This document shows positions 8,981 to 18,125 of a DNA stretch of 64,000 nt, piece after piece (the stretch's first letter is position 1; each line of letters starts with the position of its first letter). Below the pieces are notes generated by a model. That model searched no databases and had not been told where the DNA came from. It worked only from the letters and a program-made list of their open reading frames with translations. Source of the stretch: Methylobacterium frigidaeris. GTDB taxonomy: Bacteria > Pseudomonadota > Alphaproteobacteria > Rhizobiales > Beijerinckiaceae. Location: NCBI RefSeq assembly GCF_022179185.1, contig NZ_BPQJ01000008.1, forward strand, positions 62,001 to 126,000, in the 5' to 3' direction. A program made the translations under genes and the position numbers.

Positions 8981-10213
8981 TCAGGCCGCGCCCCGGAGCG
9001 CGGCGACCGCCAGCCCCAAGCGCCGCATCCCCTCGTCCAGCCGCTCCGGCCGGTTGAGGGTGAAGTTGATCCGCATCCCCCGCCGGTTCGCCCCGGACGC
9101 GTCGAAGACGCTGCTCGGCGCGTAGCAGATCCCGGCCTTGAGAGCGTGCGGGAGCAGCGCATCGGTGTCGAGGCCCGGATCCTTGGCGGTCGCCCAGACG
9201 AACATGCCGCCGACCGGCACCTCCCAGGTGAACCACGCGGACAGGTGAGCCTCGAGCGCGGCGCAGAGCGCGTCCCGGCGCGCGCGGTAGAGCGCGACGA
9301 CGGCCGGCCGGATCGCCTCGATCAGCCCGGTCTCGATCGCCGCGAGGGCGATGCGCTGCGTCACGCCGCTGGTGCACAGGTCCGAGCCCTGCTTGGCGAG
9401 CGTCAGCGCCTGGATCATCGCGGGCGCCGCGACGATCCAGCCGACGCGCAGGCCGGGCGCGATTTCCTTCGACAGCGTGCCCATGGAGACGACCGGGCCG
9501 GCATAGGGCGCGCCCGGCGCGGCCTGCGCCGACAACTCGATCAGGCGCGGCAGCGGCGCCCCGTCGTAGAGCAGGGTACCGTAGGGATCGTCCTCGACGA
9601 GCCAGGTGCCGGTGTCGTGCGCCGCCGCGACGAGGGCCCGGCGCGTCTCCAGGCCGACGAGGCGCCCGGTGGGGTTCGAGAAGTTCGGCACCGCGTAGGC
9701 GAATTGCGCGCCCGTCAGCGCGCGGTGGGCGTCGAAGCCGGGTGCGTCGAGAACGAGGTTGCGGAACGTCGGCGACCGGGGCCGCCAAGCGTCGAGGGCG
9801 CCGAGATAGGTCGGGTGCTGGCCGGCGATCAGCCCGCCCTCGTCGAGCAGCACCTTGCCGACGAGGTCGAGGGCCTGCATCCCGGAGGTGGTCACCAGCA
9901 CGTTGTCGCGCGTCAGCGGCAGGGCGGGCGAACCGAGGCGCCGGGCGAGAGCGTCGCGCAAGGCCGGCAGGCCCTCGACCGGCCCGTAGCCCAGGACCTC
10001 GTCCGGATGCTCGGCGACCGCCCGGCGGGCGATCTCGGCCATGCGCTCCGTCGGGTAGACGTCCGGGTCGGGCAAGCCGCCCGCGACGTTGATCAGGTCG
10101 GGGATGGCGCCGGCGGCGAGGAAGGTGCGGGTGATCTGGTTCGTGGTGCCCATCCACCGGGCGAAGGCCGGCCGTGGAGCGGGGCTGGCGGGGAGGGGGG
10201 AGGACGGCACCAT
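8981..10213 (-). CDS. PLP-dependent aminotransferase, class I/II (2-aminoadipate/MocR-type fold)
   Basis: 410 residues from the ATG at 10213; an alternative start 45 bases upstream adds an unstructured tail. Fold-type I aminotransferase: INVAGGLPDPDVYP at the N-terminus, VTTSGMQALDLVGK for the phosphate-binding turn, VPNFSNPTGR with the conserved Asn, EDDPYGTLLYDG with the pyridine-N aspartate, and the Schiff-base lysine in GTLSKEIAPGLRVGW. The C-terminal GMRINFTLNRPE holds the carboxylate-binding arginine. It resembles the LysN/2-aminoadipate group, without the DNA-binding domain of MocR proteins. It follows the peptide-type ABC transporter genes in the same direction, so it probably deaminates an imported amino acid. 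The acceptor and substrate are not determinable. Confidence 0.9.
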   Translation of the reverse strand: MVPSSPLPASPAPRPAFARWMGTTNQITRTFLAAGAIPDLINVAGGLPDPDVYPTERMAEIARRAVAEHPDEVLGYGPVEGLPALRDALARRLGSPALPLTRDNVLVTTSGMQALDLVGKVLLDEGGLIAGQHPTYLGALDAWRPRSPTFRNLVLDAPGFDAHRALTGAQFAYAVPNFSNPTGRLVGLETRRALVAAAHDTGTWLVEDDPYGTLLYDGAPLPRLIELSAQAAPGAPYAGPVVSMGTLSKEIAPGLRVGWIVAAPAMIQALTLAKQGSDLCTSGVTQRIALAAIETGLIEAIRPAVVALYRARRDALCAALEAHLSAWFTWEVPVGGMFVWATAKDPGLDTDALLPHALKAGICYAPSSVFDASGANRRGMRINFTLNRPERLDEGMRRLGLAVAALRGAA

Positions 10214-10295
10214 GGTGGTCGGGCTCGCGGGGTTCGGGTGGCCGCGCGGATCTACCACCGGATTGCGCGAGAGATGCGGGCGATCTTTTCGCCCC

Positions 10296-11909
10296 TCACG
10301 CCGTCTCGGCGAACAGCGCCCCCGGCACCGCCGCCAGCAGGCTGCGGGTGTAGGGATGCTCGGGCGCCCGGAACAGGGCTTCGGTGCGGTTCATCTCGAC
10401 GATCTCGCCCCGGTGCATCACGGCGATCCGGTCGCAGATCGTCGCCGCCACGCGCAGGTCGTGGGTGATGAACAGCATCGCGATGCCGAGGCGCTGCTTC
10501 AAGTCTTCCAGCAGCGCCAGGACCTGAGCCTGGACCGAGACGTCGAGGGCCGAGACCGCCTCGTCGGCGACGAGCACGTCGGGCTCCATGGCGAGCGCCC
10601 GGGCGATGCCGATGCGCTGGCGCTGACCGCCCGAGAAGGCGTTGGGGTAGCGCTCGGCGGCGCTCGGCGGCAGGCCGACGAGGTCGAGGAGCTCGCGCGC
10701 CCGCGCCCGCGCCTGACGGGCCGGGGTGCCGTGGGCGATCGGGCCGCCGGCGATGATCTGCTCGACGGTGCGGCGGGGATTGAGCGAGGCGAAGGGGTCC
10801 TGGAAGATCATCTGGATCCGCCGGCGCTCGTCGCGGAGCGCCGTGGCCCCGAGCGCCGTGAAGTCGAGGCTGCCGAGGCGCACCGTGCCGTGGTCGGGCT
10901 CGATCAAACGGATCGCCAGCCGCGCCGTGGTCGACTTGCCGGAGCCCGACTCGCCGACGATCCCCAGGGTCTCGCCGCGGCGAAGGTCGAAGCTGACCTC
11001 CTTCACCGCCGCCACCACCCGGGGCTTGCCGAGGAGGCCGGCGCGGGTGGCGTAGGTCTTGGCGAGGTTCGCCACCGAGAGGGCGACCGGCGCCGCGGTG
11101 ATGGGCTCGCGCTTCGGCGGGGTCAGGCTCGGCACCGCGGCGAGCAGCGCCTTGGTGTAGGCGGCTTGCGGATGGCGCAGGACCGCCTCGGCCGAGCCGG
11201 ATTCGACCAGCCGGCCGCGCTGGAGCACCGCGACGTGATCGGCGATGTCGGCGACGACGCCGAAATCGTGGGTGATGAACAAAACCGCCATGTTGCGGCG
11301 CTGCTGGATGGTGCGGATCAGCTTGAGGATCTGCGCCTGCGTTGTGACGTCGAGCGCCGTCGTCGGCTCGTCGGCCACCAGCACCGCGGGTTCCAGCGCC
11401 AGCGCCATCGCGATCATCGCCCGCTGGCGCTGCCCTCCGGAGAGCTGGTGGGGATAGGCCTTCACGATCTGCTCGGGATCGGGCAGGCCGACCTCGCCGG
11501 CGAGCGAGACCGCGCGCTCGCGCCGCTCCTTGGGAGTGAGGAGACCGTGGGCCTCGAACATCTCGGCGATCTGGTCGCCGATGCGCATCACCGGGTTGAG
11601 CGCCGTCATCGGCTCCTGGAAGATCATCGCGATCCGCCGGCCGCGAAGATCGCGCCAGGCGCGCTCGTCGAGGCGCAGCAGGTCCCGGCCCTCGAACCGG
11701 ATCTCGCCGCCCGTGACCTTGAGCGCGCGCGGCAGCAGGCCGGTGAGCGCGTAGGCGCTCATCGACTTGCCCGAGCCCGATTCGCCGACGACGCACAGGA
11801 TCTTTCCCGGCATCAGGTCGAGGCTCAGGTCCTCGACCGCATGCGGCCGGTCGGCGCCCCGCGGCAGGGCGAGGGTCAGGTTGCGGATCTGGACGACCGG
11901 TTCGCTCAT
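10296..11909 (-). CDS. peptide/nickel-type ABC transporter, fused double ATPase (DppD-DppF-like)
   Basis: 537 residues from the ATG at 11909 (GAGGG upstream). Two complete ABC domains in one chain: first Walker A GESGSGKS near residue 42, then LSGGQRQRAMIAMAL and VADEPTTALD; second Walker A GESGSGKS near residue 325, then FSGGQRQRIGIARAL and VADEAVSALD. The first domain is DppD-like and the second DppF-like, with the family's C-terminal PYTRSLLAAVPG. It powers the two permeases encoded upstream in the operon. The M20 peptidase gene is inserted between the permease genes and this ATPase gene, and the 12003-12107 repeat lies between that peptidase gene and this one, so expression may be modulated there. 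Confidence 0.95.
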   Translation of the reverse strand: MSEPVVQIRNLTLALPRGADRPHAVEDLSLDLMPGKILCVVGESGSGKSMSAYALTGLLPRALKVTGGEIRFEGRDLLRLDERAWRDLRGRRIAMIFQEPMTALNPVMRIGDQIAEMFEAHGLLTPKERRERAVSLAGEVGLPDPEQIVKAYPHQLSGGQRQRAMIAMALALEPAVLVADEPTTALDVTTQAQILKLIRTIQQRRNMAVLFITHDFGVVADIADHVAVLQRGRLVESGSAEAVLRHPQAAYTKALLAAVPSLTPPKREPITAAPVALSVANLAKTYATRAGLLGKPRVVAAVKEVSFDLRRGETLGIVGESGSGKSTTARLAIRLIEPDHGTVRLGSLDFTALGATALRDERRRIQMIFQDPFASLNPRRTVEQIIAGGPIAHGTPARQARARARELLDLVGLPPSAAERYPNAFSGGQRQRIGIARALAMEPDVLVADEAVSALDVSVQAQVLALLEDLKQRLGIAMLFITHDLRVAATICDRIAVMHRGEIVEMNRTEALFRAPEHPYTRSLLAAVPGALFAETA

Positions 11910-12002
11910 CGCTGGCCCTCTGCGTGCCTCAGCATTCGGACGACTCGTGTTGTGTTGTGACACTGCACGATTTGCTTGATCTTGATCGATTCTACACTCG
12001 AT

Positions 12003-12107
12003 CTCATCCTGAGGTGCCGCGTAGCGGCCTCGAAGGAGGCCTCCAGATATCGCCGAGCTTTCTGGAGCCCTCCTTCGAGGCTCGTTTCACTCGCACCTCA
12101 GGATGAG
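12003..12107. repeat. ~105-bp palindromic intergenic repeat, copy 2
   Basis: Terminal arms CTCATCCTGAGGTGC (12003-12017) and the exact complement (12093-12107). The inner part GCCTCGAAGG / CCTTCGAGG matches copy 1 at 3373-3480. It lies within an operon, between the M20 peptidase stop and the double-ATPase start, where a folded transcript could stall RNA decay or polymerase. Confidence 0.85.
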
Positions 12108-12167
12108 GTTGCGAGCGGGATCACGAGCGTCTCGCAGTGCCTTTGCCCGCGAGTTGCGGCCGGCCTC

Positions 12168-13583
12168 TCAGCCCGCCGCCCGGCGCGCCGCCAGAACCCC
12201 CGGCCCGGTCTCGCCGAGGTCCCAGAACAGCCCGGCCATCAACCCCAGCGCCTCGCGGGTCGGGGGGCCCAGAAGGTGCTCGTTCGGCGCGTGCTGTGCG
12301 CAGGCCGGGTAGGAATGCGGCACCCACAGCGTCGGAAGCCTGAGGATCTCCGAGAAGGCGTCGTTCGGCAGCGATCCACCGAGATTGGGCAGGAGCGCCG
12401 GGCGCTTGCCCGTGCTCTCCTCGATCGAGGACAAGGCCCAGGTCACCCAAGGATCCTCGACCGGCAGGCGGGTGGCGCGAAACACCTCGCCGCGGGTCGC
12501 CCGCACCTCGACCATGGGGAAGCCGTTCGCGTCGAGATGCCGGCGGATCGCCGGCAGCACGCCCTGCCAGTCGGTGCCGACGACAAAGCGCAGCTGCAGG
12601 GTCGCCTTGGCGTGAGGTGGCACCGCGTTCTGCGGCCCGTCCGGGTCGCCGCACTTGAAGGCCAGGACCTCAAGGGTGTTCCAGCCGAAGACCCGCTCGG
12701 CCGGGCTCAGGCCCGGCTCGCCCCAGCCCTCGTCGATCGCAGGCGCGTTCGGATCGCCCCCGACCGTGATGTCGGCGAGCGCCGCCCGCACGCCCGCCGG
12801 GATCGGCGGCGGACGCAACGCATCGAGGAGGATCTTGCCCTGCCCGTCGACGAGGGTCGCGATGGCGTTCGCCAGCACGGTGCCGGGATTGCGCAGAAGC
12901 CCGCCCCAGTTGCCCGAATGGTGGCCGCCCTCGCGCAAGTTCACCACCAGCTCGAAGGTGGTGCCGCCGCGGGAGCCGAGGAACATCGTCGGCCGCGCCG
13001 CCTCCAGCCGCGGCCCGTCGGAGGCGATCAGCAGGTCGGCGGAGAGCGCCTCTGCCTCCCGACGGCAGATCTCGTGCAGACCCGGCGAGCCGGCTTCCTC
13101 GCCCATCTCGATCAGGAGCTTGACGTTGAAGCCGAGCTTGCCCCCGCGGGCCTGCATCACCGCCTCGAGGGCGCCGAGGTTGATGAGGTGCTGGCCCTTG
13201 TTGTCCGCGGTGCCCCGGCCGTACCAGCGCTCGCCCTCGACCGTCACCTGAAGCGGGTGCAGGCCCTCGCGCCACTGCTCGGGGTAGTTCCGCACCGTAT
13301 CGCCGTGGCCGTAGGTCAGCACCGTCAGCAGGTCGTCGCCCTCGTGCCGCGCGGCGATCAGGAACGGTCCGCGGCCTTCCTGGGGGTTGTCGAGAAGGCG
13401 GACCTGGAAGCCGAGGCGCGACACCAGGGGTGTCATGAACCGGGTCAGGTAGGCGGCGAGCGCCGGCCCCTGGCCCGGGGCCTGGCTCTCGGTCGGCAGG
13501 CCGACCGCCTCGAGGAGCACGGCGAGGAAGCCGCCCTCGTCGTAGTGCCGGTGGGCCAGCCCGATGGCGTCGCGTCGCGACAT
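12168..13583 (-). CDS. M20-family metallopeptidase (ArgE/DapE/dipeptidase type)
   Basis: 471 residues from the ATG at 13583. Zinc-dependent peptidase or deacylase: the first metal site is in LTYGHGDTV (His and Asp), the bridging residues in GRGTADNKGQHLIN, and the catalytic glutamate pair in IEMGEEAGSPG. A dimerisation (lid) domain occupies roughly 200-340, and the last metal histidine is in LWVPHSYPACAQHAPNE. It sits between the permease and ATPase genes of a peptide-type importer, so it probably hydrolyses the imported peptide or N-acyl amino acid in the cytoplasm (no signal peptide is seen). This is inferred from context. Confidence 0.92.
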   Translation of the reverse strand: MSRRDAIGLAHRHYDEGGFLAVLLEAVGLPTESQAPGQGPALAAYLTRFMTPLVSRLGFQVRLLDNPQEGRGPFLIAARHEGDDLLTVLTYGHGDTVRNYPEQWREGLHPLQVTVEGERWYGRGTADNKGQHLINLGALEAVMQARGGKLGFNVKLLIEMGEEAGSPGLHEICRREAEALSADLLIASDGPRLEAARPTMFLGSRGGTTFELVVNLREGGHHSGNWGGLLRNPGTVLANAIATLVDGQGKILLDALRPPPIPAGVRAALADITVGGDPNAPAIDEGWGEPGLSPAERVFGWNTLEVLAFKCGDPDGPQNAVPPHAKATLQLRFVVGTDWQGVLPAIRRHLDANGFPMVEVRATRGEVFRATRLPVEDPWVTWALSSIEESTGKRPALLPNLGGSLPNDAFSEILRLPTLWVPHSYPACAQHAPNEHLLGPPTREALGLMAGLFWDLGETGPGVLAARRAAG

Positions 13584-13638
13584 GGAGGAACTCTCTTCTT
13601 CTACGCGTGCGGAGGGGGAGGGCAAAGGGGAGGGGAGG

Positions 13639-14559
13639 TCAGTGCCGGCCTTCCGGGGCGGTGATGTCGCGCACCCCGTCGCCCAGCAGGTTGATGCCCA
13701 GCACCAGGATCAGGAGCGCCACGCCCGGGATGGTGATGACCCAGGGCTGGAAGAACATGTACTGCTTGCCCTCGGCGATCATCAGCCCCCAGGACGGCAG
13801 CGGCGGCTGCACGCCGAGGCCGAGGAAGGACAGGGCCGCTTCGAGCAGGATCGCGTGCGCCATCTCCAGCGTCGCGACGACGATCAGCGCGTTGAGGATG
13901 TTGGGCAGGATCTCCTGGGCGAGGATCCGCACCGGGGAAAAGCCCGCAGCCTTCGCGGCGGCGACGAAATCCTGATTGCGCACCTGCCGGGTCGCGGCGC
14001 GCGTGACCACCGCGAAGCGGTCCCAGAGCAGCAGGCCCAGCACGAGCACCACGACCTTCAGCGAGCCGCCGACCAGCGAGGCCATGGCGAGCGCCACCAG
14101 CACCACCGGCATCGCGAGGCGCGTGGTGACGATGTAGCTCACCACCGCGTCGACCCGCCCGCCATAGTAGCCGGCGAGCACCCCGAGCGCCGTGCCGATC
14201 ACCCCCGAGATCAGGGCGGCCGAGAGCCCGATCAGCAGCGAGATCTGGCTGCCGTAGATCAGGCGGCTGAGATAGTCGCGCCCGAGCTTGTCGGTGCCGA
14301 GGAGGTGCTCGACGCTGCCCTTGGCGTGCCAGATCGGCGGGATCAGCCGGCGCGAGACGTCCTGGGCGTAGGGGTCGTGCGGGGCGACGAGGGGTGCTGC
14401 GAGCGCCATCAGCACCACGAACCCGACGATGCCGGCCCCGATCAGGAAGCCGCCATGCGACAGGCCGCGCCGGAGCGCGAGGGCCGCCGGCGAGCGCGCC
14501 GGAGGCAGGACGATCTCGGCGGGAGCCGCTGCGAGGGGGGAGGCGGGCCGGATGGTCAT
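13639..14559 (-). CDS. peptide-type ABC transporter permease, DppC-like
   Basis: 306 residues, about six transmembrane helices. Typical DppC features: APHDPYAQDVSRRLIPP after the first helix, GTDKLGRDYLSRLIYG, and the EAA loop RNQDFVAAAKAAGFSPVRILAQ that docks on the ATPase. SFLGLGVQPPLPSWGLMI is the conserved C-terminal loop. The start overlaps the DppB-like gene stop by 4 bases (ATGA at 14559-14556), so the two permeases are translated together as a heterodimer. Confidence 0.95.
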   Translation of the reverse strand: MTIRPASPLAAAPAEIVLPPARSPAALALRRGLSHGGFLIGAGIVGFVVLMALAAPLVAPHDPYAQDVSRRLIPPIWHAKGSVEHLLGTDKLGRDYLSRLIYGSQISLLIGLSAALISGVIGTALGVLAGYYGGRVDAVVSYIVTTRLAMPVVLVALAMASLVGGSLKVVVLVLGLLLWDRFAVVTRAATRQVRNQDFVAAAKAAGFSPVRILAQEILPNILNALIVVATLEMAHAILLEAALSFLGLGVQPPLPSWGLMIAEGKQYMFFQPWVITIPGVALLILVLGINLLGDGVRDITAPEGRH

Positions 14560-15470
14560 GAGCGCAGCCGCGGATCCAGGAGGGCGTTGAGGAGGTCGGC
14601 GGCCAGCGTCAGGGCGATGTAGATCATCGCCAGCACCAGCACGATCGCCTGGACCACCGGGAAGTCGTTGCGGGCGATCGATTCCCAGGCGAGCTGGCCG
14701 AGGCCCTGGAGCGAGAACACCGCCTCGATCACGATCGAGCCGCCGAGCATGAAGCCGAACTGCACCGCGGCGAGCGCGATCACCGGGATCACGGCGTTGC
14801 GCAGCGCGTGGCGGATCAGGATCTTGCGCGGCGGCAGACCCTTGGCCCGGGCGGTGCGGACGTAGTCCGAGGACAGGACCTCCAGCATGCCGTTGCGGGT
14901 GAGCCGCATCACCGCCGGCATGGCGTAGTAGCCGAGCGCCACCGCCGGCAGGATGAAGTGCTTCCAGGTCGCGTTCCCGGAGACCGGCAGCCAGCGCAGG
15001 TTGACGGAGAAGATCAGGATCAGGGTGAGGCCGAACCAGAAGCTCGGCATCGCCTGGCCCAGCACCGAGACGGCCAGCGCCGCCCGGTCGAGCCAGGTGT
15101 CGCGGTAGAACGCCGCCAGCACCCCGAGCGGGATGGCGACGAGGAGCGCCACCGCGAGCGCGATGACCCCGAGCGTCAGGGTCACCGGCATGCGGGCGGC
15201 GAGCAGGTCGGTCACCTGCTCGGGGAAGTAGAACGAGCGGCCGAAATCGAGGTGGAGCGCCCGCCAGGCCCAGGCACCGAACTGCACCACCAGCGGCTGG
15301 TCGAGCCCGTGCTGCGCGCGGACCGCCACGATCTGCTCGCCCGTCGCTTCCGGGCCGGCGATCGCGGTGGCGAGGTCGCCCGACAGGTGCAGGAGCATGA
15401 AGCTCGCCACCGAGACGGTCAGCGCGACGCCGACCGCGACGAGGATGCGCCGCAGCGCGAAGCCCAGCAT
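14556..15470 (-). CDS. peptide-type ABC transporter permease, DppB-like
   Basis: 304 residues from the ATG at 15470. N-terminal MLGFALRRILVAVGVALTVSV is the classic DppB first helix. It continues with the ATGEQIVAVRAQHGLDQPL periplasmic segment, six helices, and the EAA loop DYVRTARAKGLPPRKILIRHA. GGSIVIEAVFSLQGLGQL is the conserved C-terminal helix region. The start is 11 bases after the binding-protein stop, and the stop overlaps the DppC gene. Confidence 0.95.
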   Translation of the reverse strand: MLGFALRRILVAVGVALTVSVASFMLLHLSGDLATAIAGPEATGEQIVAVRAQHGLDQPLVVQFGAWAWRALHLDFGRSFYFPEQVTDLLAARMPVTLTLGVIALAVALLVAIPLGVLAAFYRDTWLDRAALAVSVLGQAMPSFWFGLTLILIFSVNLRWLPVSGNATWKHFILPAVALGYYAMPAVMRLTRNGMLEVLSSDYVRTARAKGLPPRKILIRHALRNAVIPVIALAAVQFGFMLGGSIVIEAVFSLQGLGQLAWESIARNDFPVVQAIVLVLAMIYIALTLAADLLNALLDPRLRS

Positions 15471-15481
15471 GGCGCCCCCTC

Positions 15482-17059
15482 CTACTTCTTCCAGGACGCG
15501 GCGAAGAAGCGCGGCACCTCGTCCGTCTGCGCGGTGAAGTTCAGGTCGGCGCTGAAGGCGTAGTTCGACGGGTAGGAGAACATCGGCAGCGCATAGGCCT
15601 GGGCGGCGATGCGCGTCAGCGCTTGCTTGTACTTGGCCTTGCGGATCGCCGGATCGGCGCTGGTGTCGCCGGCCTGGAGGTCGGCGATCACGGTCGGATC
15701 GCGGGCCAGATCCTCCTCGCCGCCGCGGAAATAGATCCCGGTGAAGGCCGAGACGTCGTTGATCGAGAACGAGCCCCAGGTCTGGTAGCCGATCGAGGTC
15801 TTGCCGGCCCTGAGCGCGTCGCGGAAGGCGGCGTAGCGCAGGTAGTTGAGCTTGGCCCGGATGCCGACGGCGCGCAGGTAGCCGATGACCGCCTCGGCGT
15901 AGTCGCGCTCGCGATAGGCCGCGAGGTCGATGTCGAATCCGTTGGGATAGCCGGCCTCCTTGAGGAGCGCCCGCGCCTTGGCCGGGTCGTAGGCGTAGGT
16001 CGGCACGCCCTCCTCGGTGCAGCCGAACTGCTCGATGAAGCACATCGCGTTCATCATCCGGGCGCCGCCGCGCACCAGGTTGTCGACCATCGCCTTGCGG
16101 TCGATGGCGTGGGCGATCGCTTGGCGGACCCGCACGTCCTTGAGGGGCGAGGCCTCCGTGGCGCGGCCCTGCACGTCGAATTGCAGGTAGCCGACCCGCA
16201 TCGTCTCGGCGGAGACCACGGTCAGGGTGGGATCGCTCTTGAGCTGCTCGGCCTGATCGGCCGGCACGCGCCAGATCCAGTCGACGCCGCCGGTCATCAG
16301 CTCGGCCATGCGGCTGTCGCCGTCCGGGATGATGCGGAACTCGAGCTTGCCGATCGTCGCCTTCCCGATCGGGCTGCCCGGCCAGTACTTGTCGTTGCGC
16401 ACCATCTTCACGCCCTTGCCGCTCTCGACGGAGACGATGCGGTAGGGACCGGTGCCGATCGGCGCCTTGCTGAAGCCGTCGAGACCAACTCGTCTGAAGT
16501 AGGCCGCCGGCAGGATCGGGGTCGGGCCGGAAAGGTATTCGAGGGCGGCCGGGAACGGCGCCTTGAGGTGGATGCGCACGCTGTGCGGGCCGGTCACCTC
16601 GGTCGACTTCATCCAGTCGACATTGCCCTTGGTGACGATCTTCGCCTCGGGCGTCAGCACGTAGTTGAAGGTGAAGGCGACGTCCTCGGCCGTGAGGGGA
16701 TCGCCGTTGTGGAAGGTCACGCCGTCGCGGAGCGTGAGATCCAGGGTTACCGGGTCGACCCAGGTCCAGGCGGTGGCGAGCATCGGCTGGTGCTGGCCGG
16801 TCTTGGGATCGCGGTAGAGGAGAGTGTCCCACACGTTGCGGGCCAGGATCACCCCCTCGCGGAGATTGTTGTGGTAGGGACTCAGGTTCTCCGGCTCGCT
16901 GTCCGAGGCGTAGACCAGGGTGTCGGTGGCCTTGCCCGCCAGGGCCGGACCCGCGATGCCGGCGAGGAGGAGGCCCACGAGCAGCGCACCCGTCTTGCGC
17001 ATGCGGTCCGCCCGCACGTGGCTCACCGGATTCTGGCCCGCTTCGATCCGTGTCGGCAT
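15482..17059 (-). CDS. peptide-type ABC transporter substrate-binding protein (family 5)
   Basis: About 525 residues from the ATG at 17059, chosen because GGAG lies 6-8 bases upstream; an ATG at 17002 would begin directly at the signal sequence MRKTGALLVGLLLAGIAGPALA. This is a periplasmic solute-binding protein of the SBP_bac_5 class (DppA/OppA type): SEPENLSPYHNN near the start, LRDGVTFHNGDPLTAEDVAF, and the long two-lobed domain up to residue 520. It is the first gene of the operon and is divergent from a LysR gene. It does not close-match a known ligand class by eye, so peptide, glutathione-like or opine substrates all remain possible. Confidence 0.93.
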   Translation of the reverse strand: MPTRIEAGQNPVSHVRADRMRKTGALLVGLLLAGIAGPALAGKATDTLVYASDSEPENLSPYHNNLREGVILARNVWDTLLYRDPKTGQHQPMLATAWTWVDPVTLDLTLRDGVTFHNGDPLTAEDVAFTFNYVLTPEAKIVTKGNVDWMKSTEVTGPHSVRIHLKAPFPAALEYLSGPTPILPAAYFRRVGLDGFSKAPIGTGPYRIVSVESGKGVKMVRNDKYWPGSPIGKATIGKLEFRIIPDGDSRMAELMTGGVDWIWRVPADQAEQLKSDPTLTVVSAETMRVGYLQFDVQGRATEASPLKDVRVRQAIAHAIDRKAMVDNLVRGGARMMNAMCFIEQFGCTEEGVPTYAYDPAKARALLKEAGYPNGFDIDLAAYRERDYAEAVIGYLRAVGIRAKLNYLRYAAFRDALRAGKTSIGYQTWGSFSINDVSAFTGIYFRGGEEDLARDPTVIADLQAGDTSADPAIRKAKYKQALTRIAAQAYALPMFSYPSNYAFSADLNFTAQTDEVPRFFAASWKK

Positions 17060-17225
17060 GTCGGCTCCACTTCGTCGAGGGCAGCGCGGGCGTTTCCAGC
17101 CGTCATGGTGCACTGCCGCAAAATTCACCCTGCCAGCATGTTGCGCAGATTCGATCGCAGCAAGTCGAATTTGTCGATAGGCTCGTTGCCGAAACGGCAA
17201 GGCAGGGGCGAGGCGCGAACGGGAG
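17060..17225. promoter_or_regulatory. divergent promoter region, LysR gene / peptide ABC operon
   Basis: This gap separates two divergent starts. An interrupted repeat, AAATTC at 17121-17126 and GAATTT at 17167-17172, brackets the middle. LysR proteins usually bind such spaced half-sites in the gap next to their own gene. Exact sites are not assignable. Confidence 0.35.
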
Positions 17226-18125
17226 ATGCAGACCACGGCGTTGCGCTACTTCCTGGCGGTCGCCCGCGACGGCACGATCGCGGCGGCCTCCGCCCGTCTC
17301 AATGTCGCGCCCTCGGCGATCAGCCGGCAGATCGCCAACCTCGAGGCGGAACTGGCTTGCCTGCTGTTCGAGCGCCGGCCGCGCGGCATGGTGCTGAGCC
17401 AGGCGGGCGAGCTCCTGGCCCGCCACGCCCACCAGGTGCTGGCGAGTGCCGAGCAGGTCGTCACCGAGATCCGGGAGCTGGAGGGCCTGTGGCGCGGCTT
17501 GGTGCGGGTCGCCTGCACCGAGGCCTTCGCCATCGACCTCGTGCCGGAGGCGATGGCCGCGTTCCACACCCGGCATCCGGGCATCCGTTTCGACTTGAGC
17601 GTGCTGCCGCCGGGCCAGGTCACCCACCGGGTAGTCCAGGGCGACGCCGATCTCGGGCTCACCTTCAGCCTGGAGCCCTCCACCGAGACCGCGGTCGCCT
17701 ACCGCGCCAGCCTCGACATGGTGGCGCTGTGCGCGCCCGATCATCCGCTCGCCGGGCGTGGGCTGATCGGCCTCTCCGACGTCGCCGCCTATCCGGTCGC
17801 ACTCCTGCCGCGGGACACCACCCTGCGCACCATCCTCGACGCGGCCTGCGCGGCGGAAGCGATCGCGATCGAGCCGGCGCTCACCACGAACACCCTCTCG
17901 TCCATCCTGCCCTTCCTGCGCCGCACCCGCGGCCTGACCCTGGTGTCCTCGGTCGCGCTCCAGGGTCAGGTGGCGCGCGGCGAGTTCCGGGCGCTGCCGA
18001 TCCGGTCCCACCGCAGCCTCGCCCGGGGCATCGAGGTCCAGACCATGCGCGACCGGCGGCTGCCGCGGGCGGTGCAGGCGTTCCTGGGCGCGCTGTTGGC
18101 GGCCTTGCCGCCGGTGCAAGGGTGA
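17226..18125 (+). CDS. LysR-family transcriptional regulator
   Basis: 299 residues. The N-terminal winged helix-turn-helix reads LRYFLAVARDGTIAAASARLNVAPSA, ISRQIANLEAELACLLFERR. The effector domain spans about 90-295 and resembles the CbbR/CysB-like periplasmic-binding fold. The ATG at 17226 is preceded directly by GGGAG, an unusually tight spacing. It is divergent from the peptide-type ABC operon and probably activates it in response to the imported compound. Confidence 0.93.
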   Translation: MQTTALRYFLAVARDGTIAAASARLNVAPSAISRQIANLEAELACLLFERRPRGMVLSQAGELLARHAHQVLASAEQVVTEIRELEGLWRGLVRVACTEAFAIDLVPEAMAAFHTRHPGIRFDLSVLPPGQVTHRVVQGDADLGLTFSLEPSTETAVAYRASLDMVALCAPDHPLAGRGLIGLSDVAAYPVALLPRDTTLRTILDAACAAEAIAIEPALTTNTLSSILPFLRRTRGLTLVSSVALQGQVARGEFRALPIRSHRSLARGIEVQTMRDRRLPRAVQAFLGALLAALPPVQG

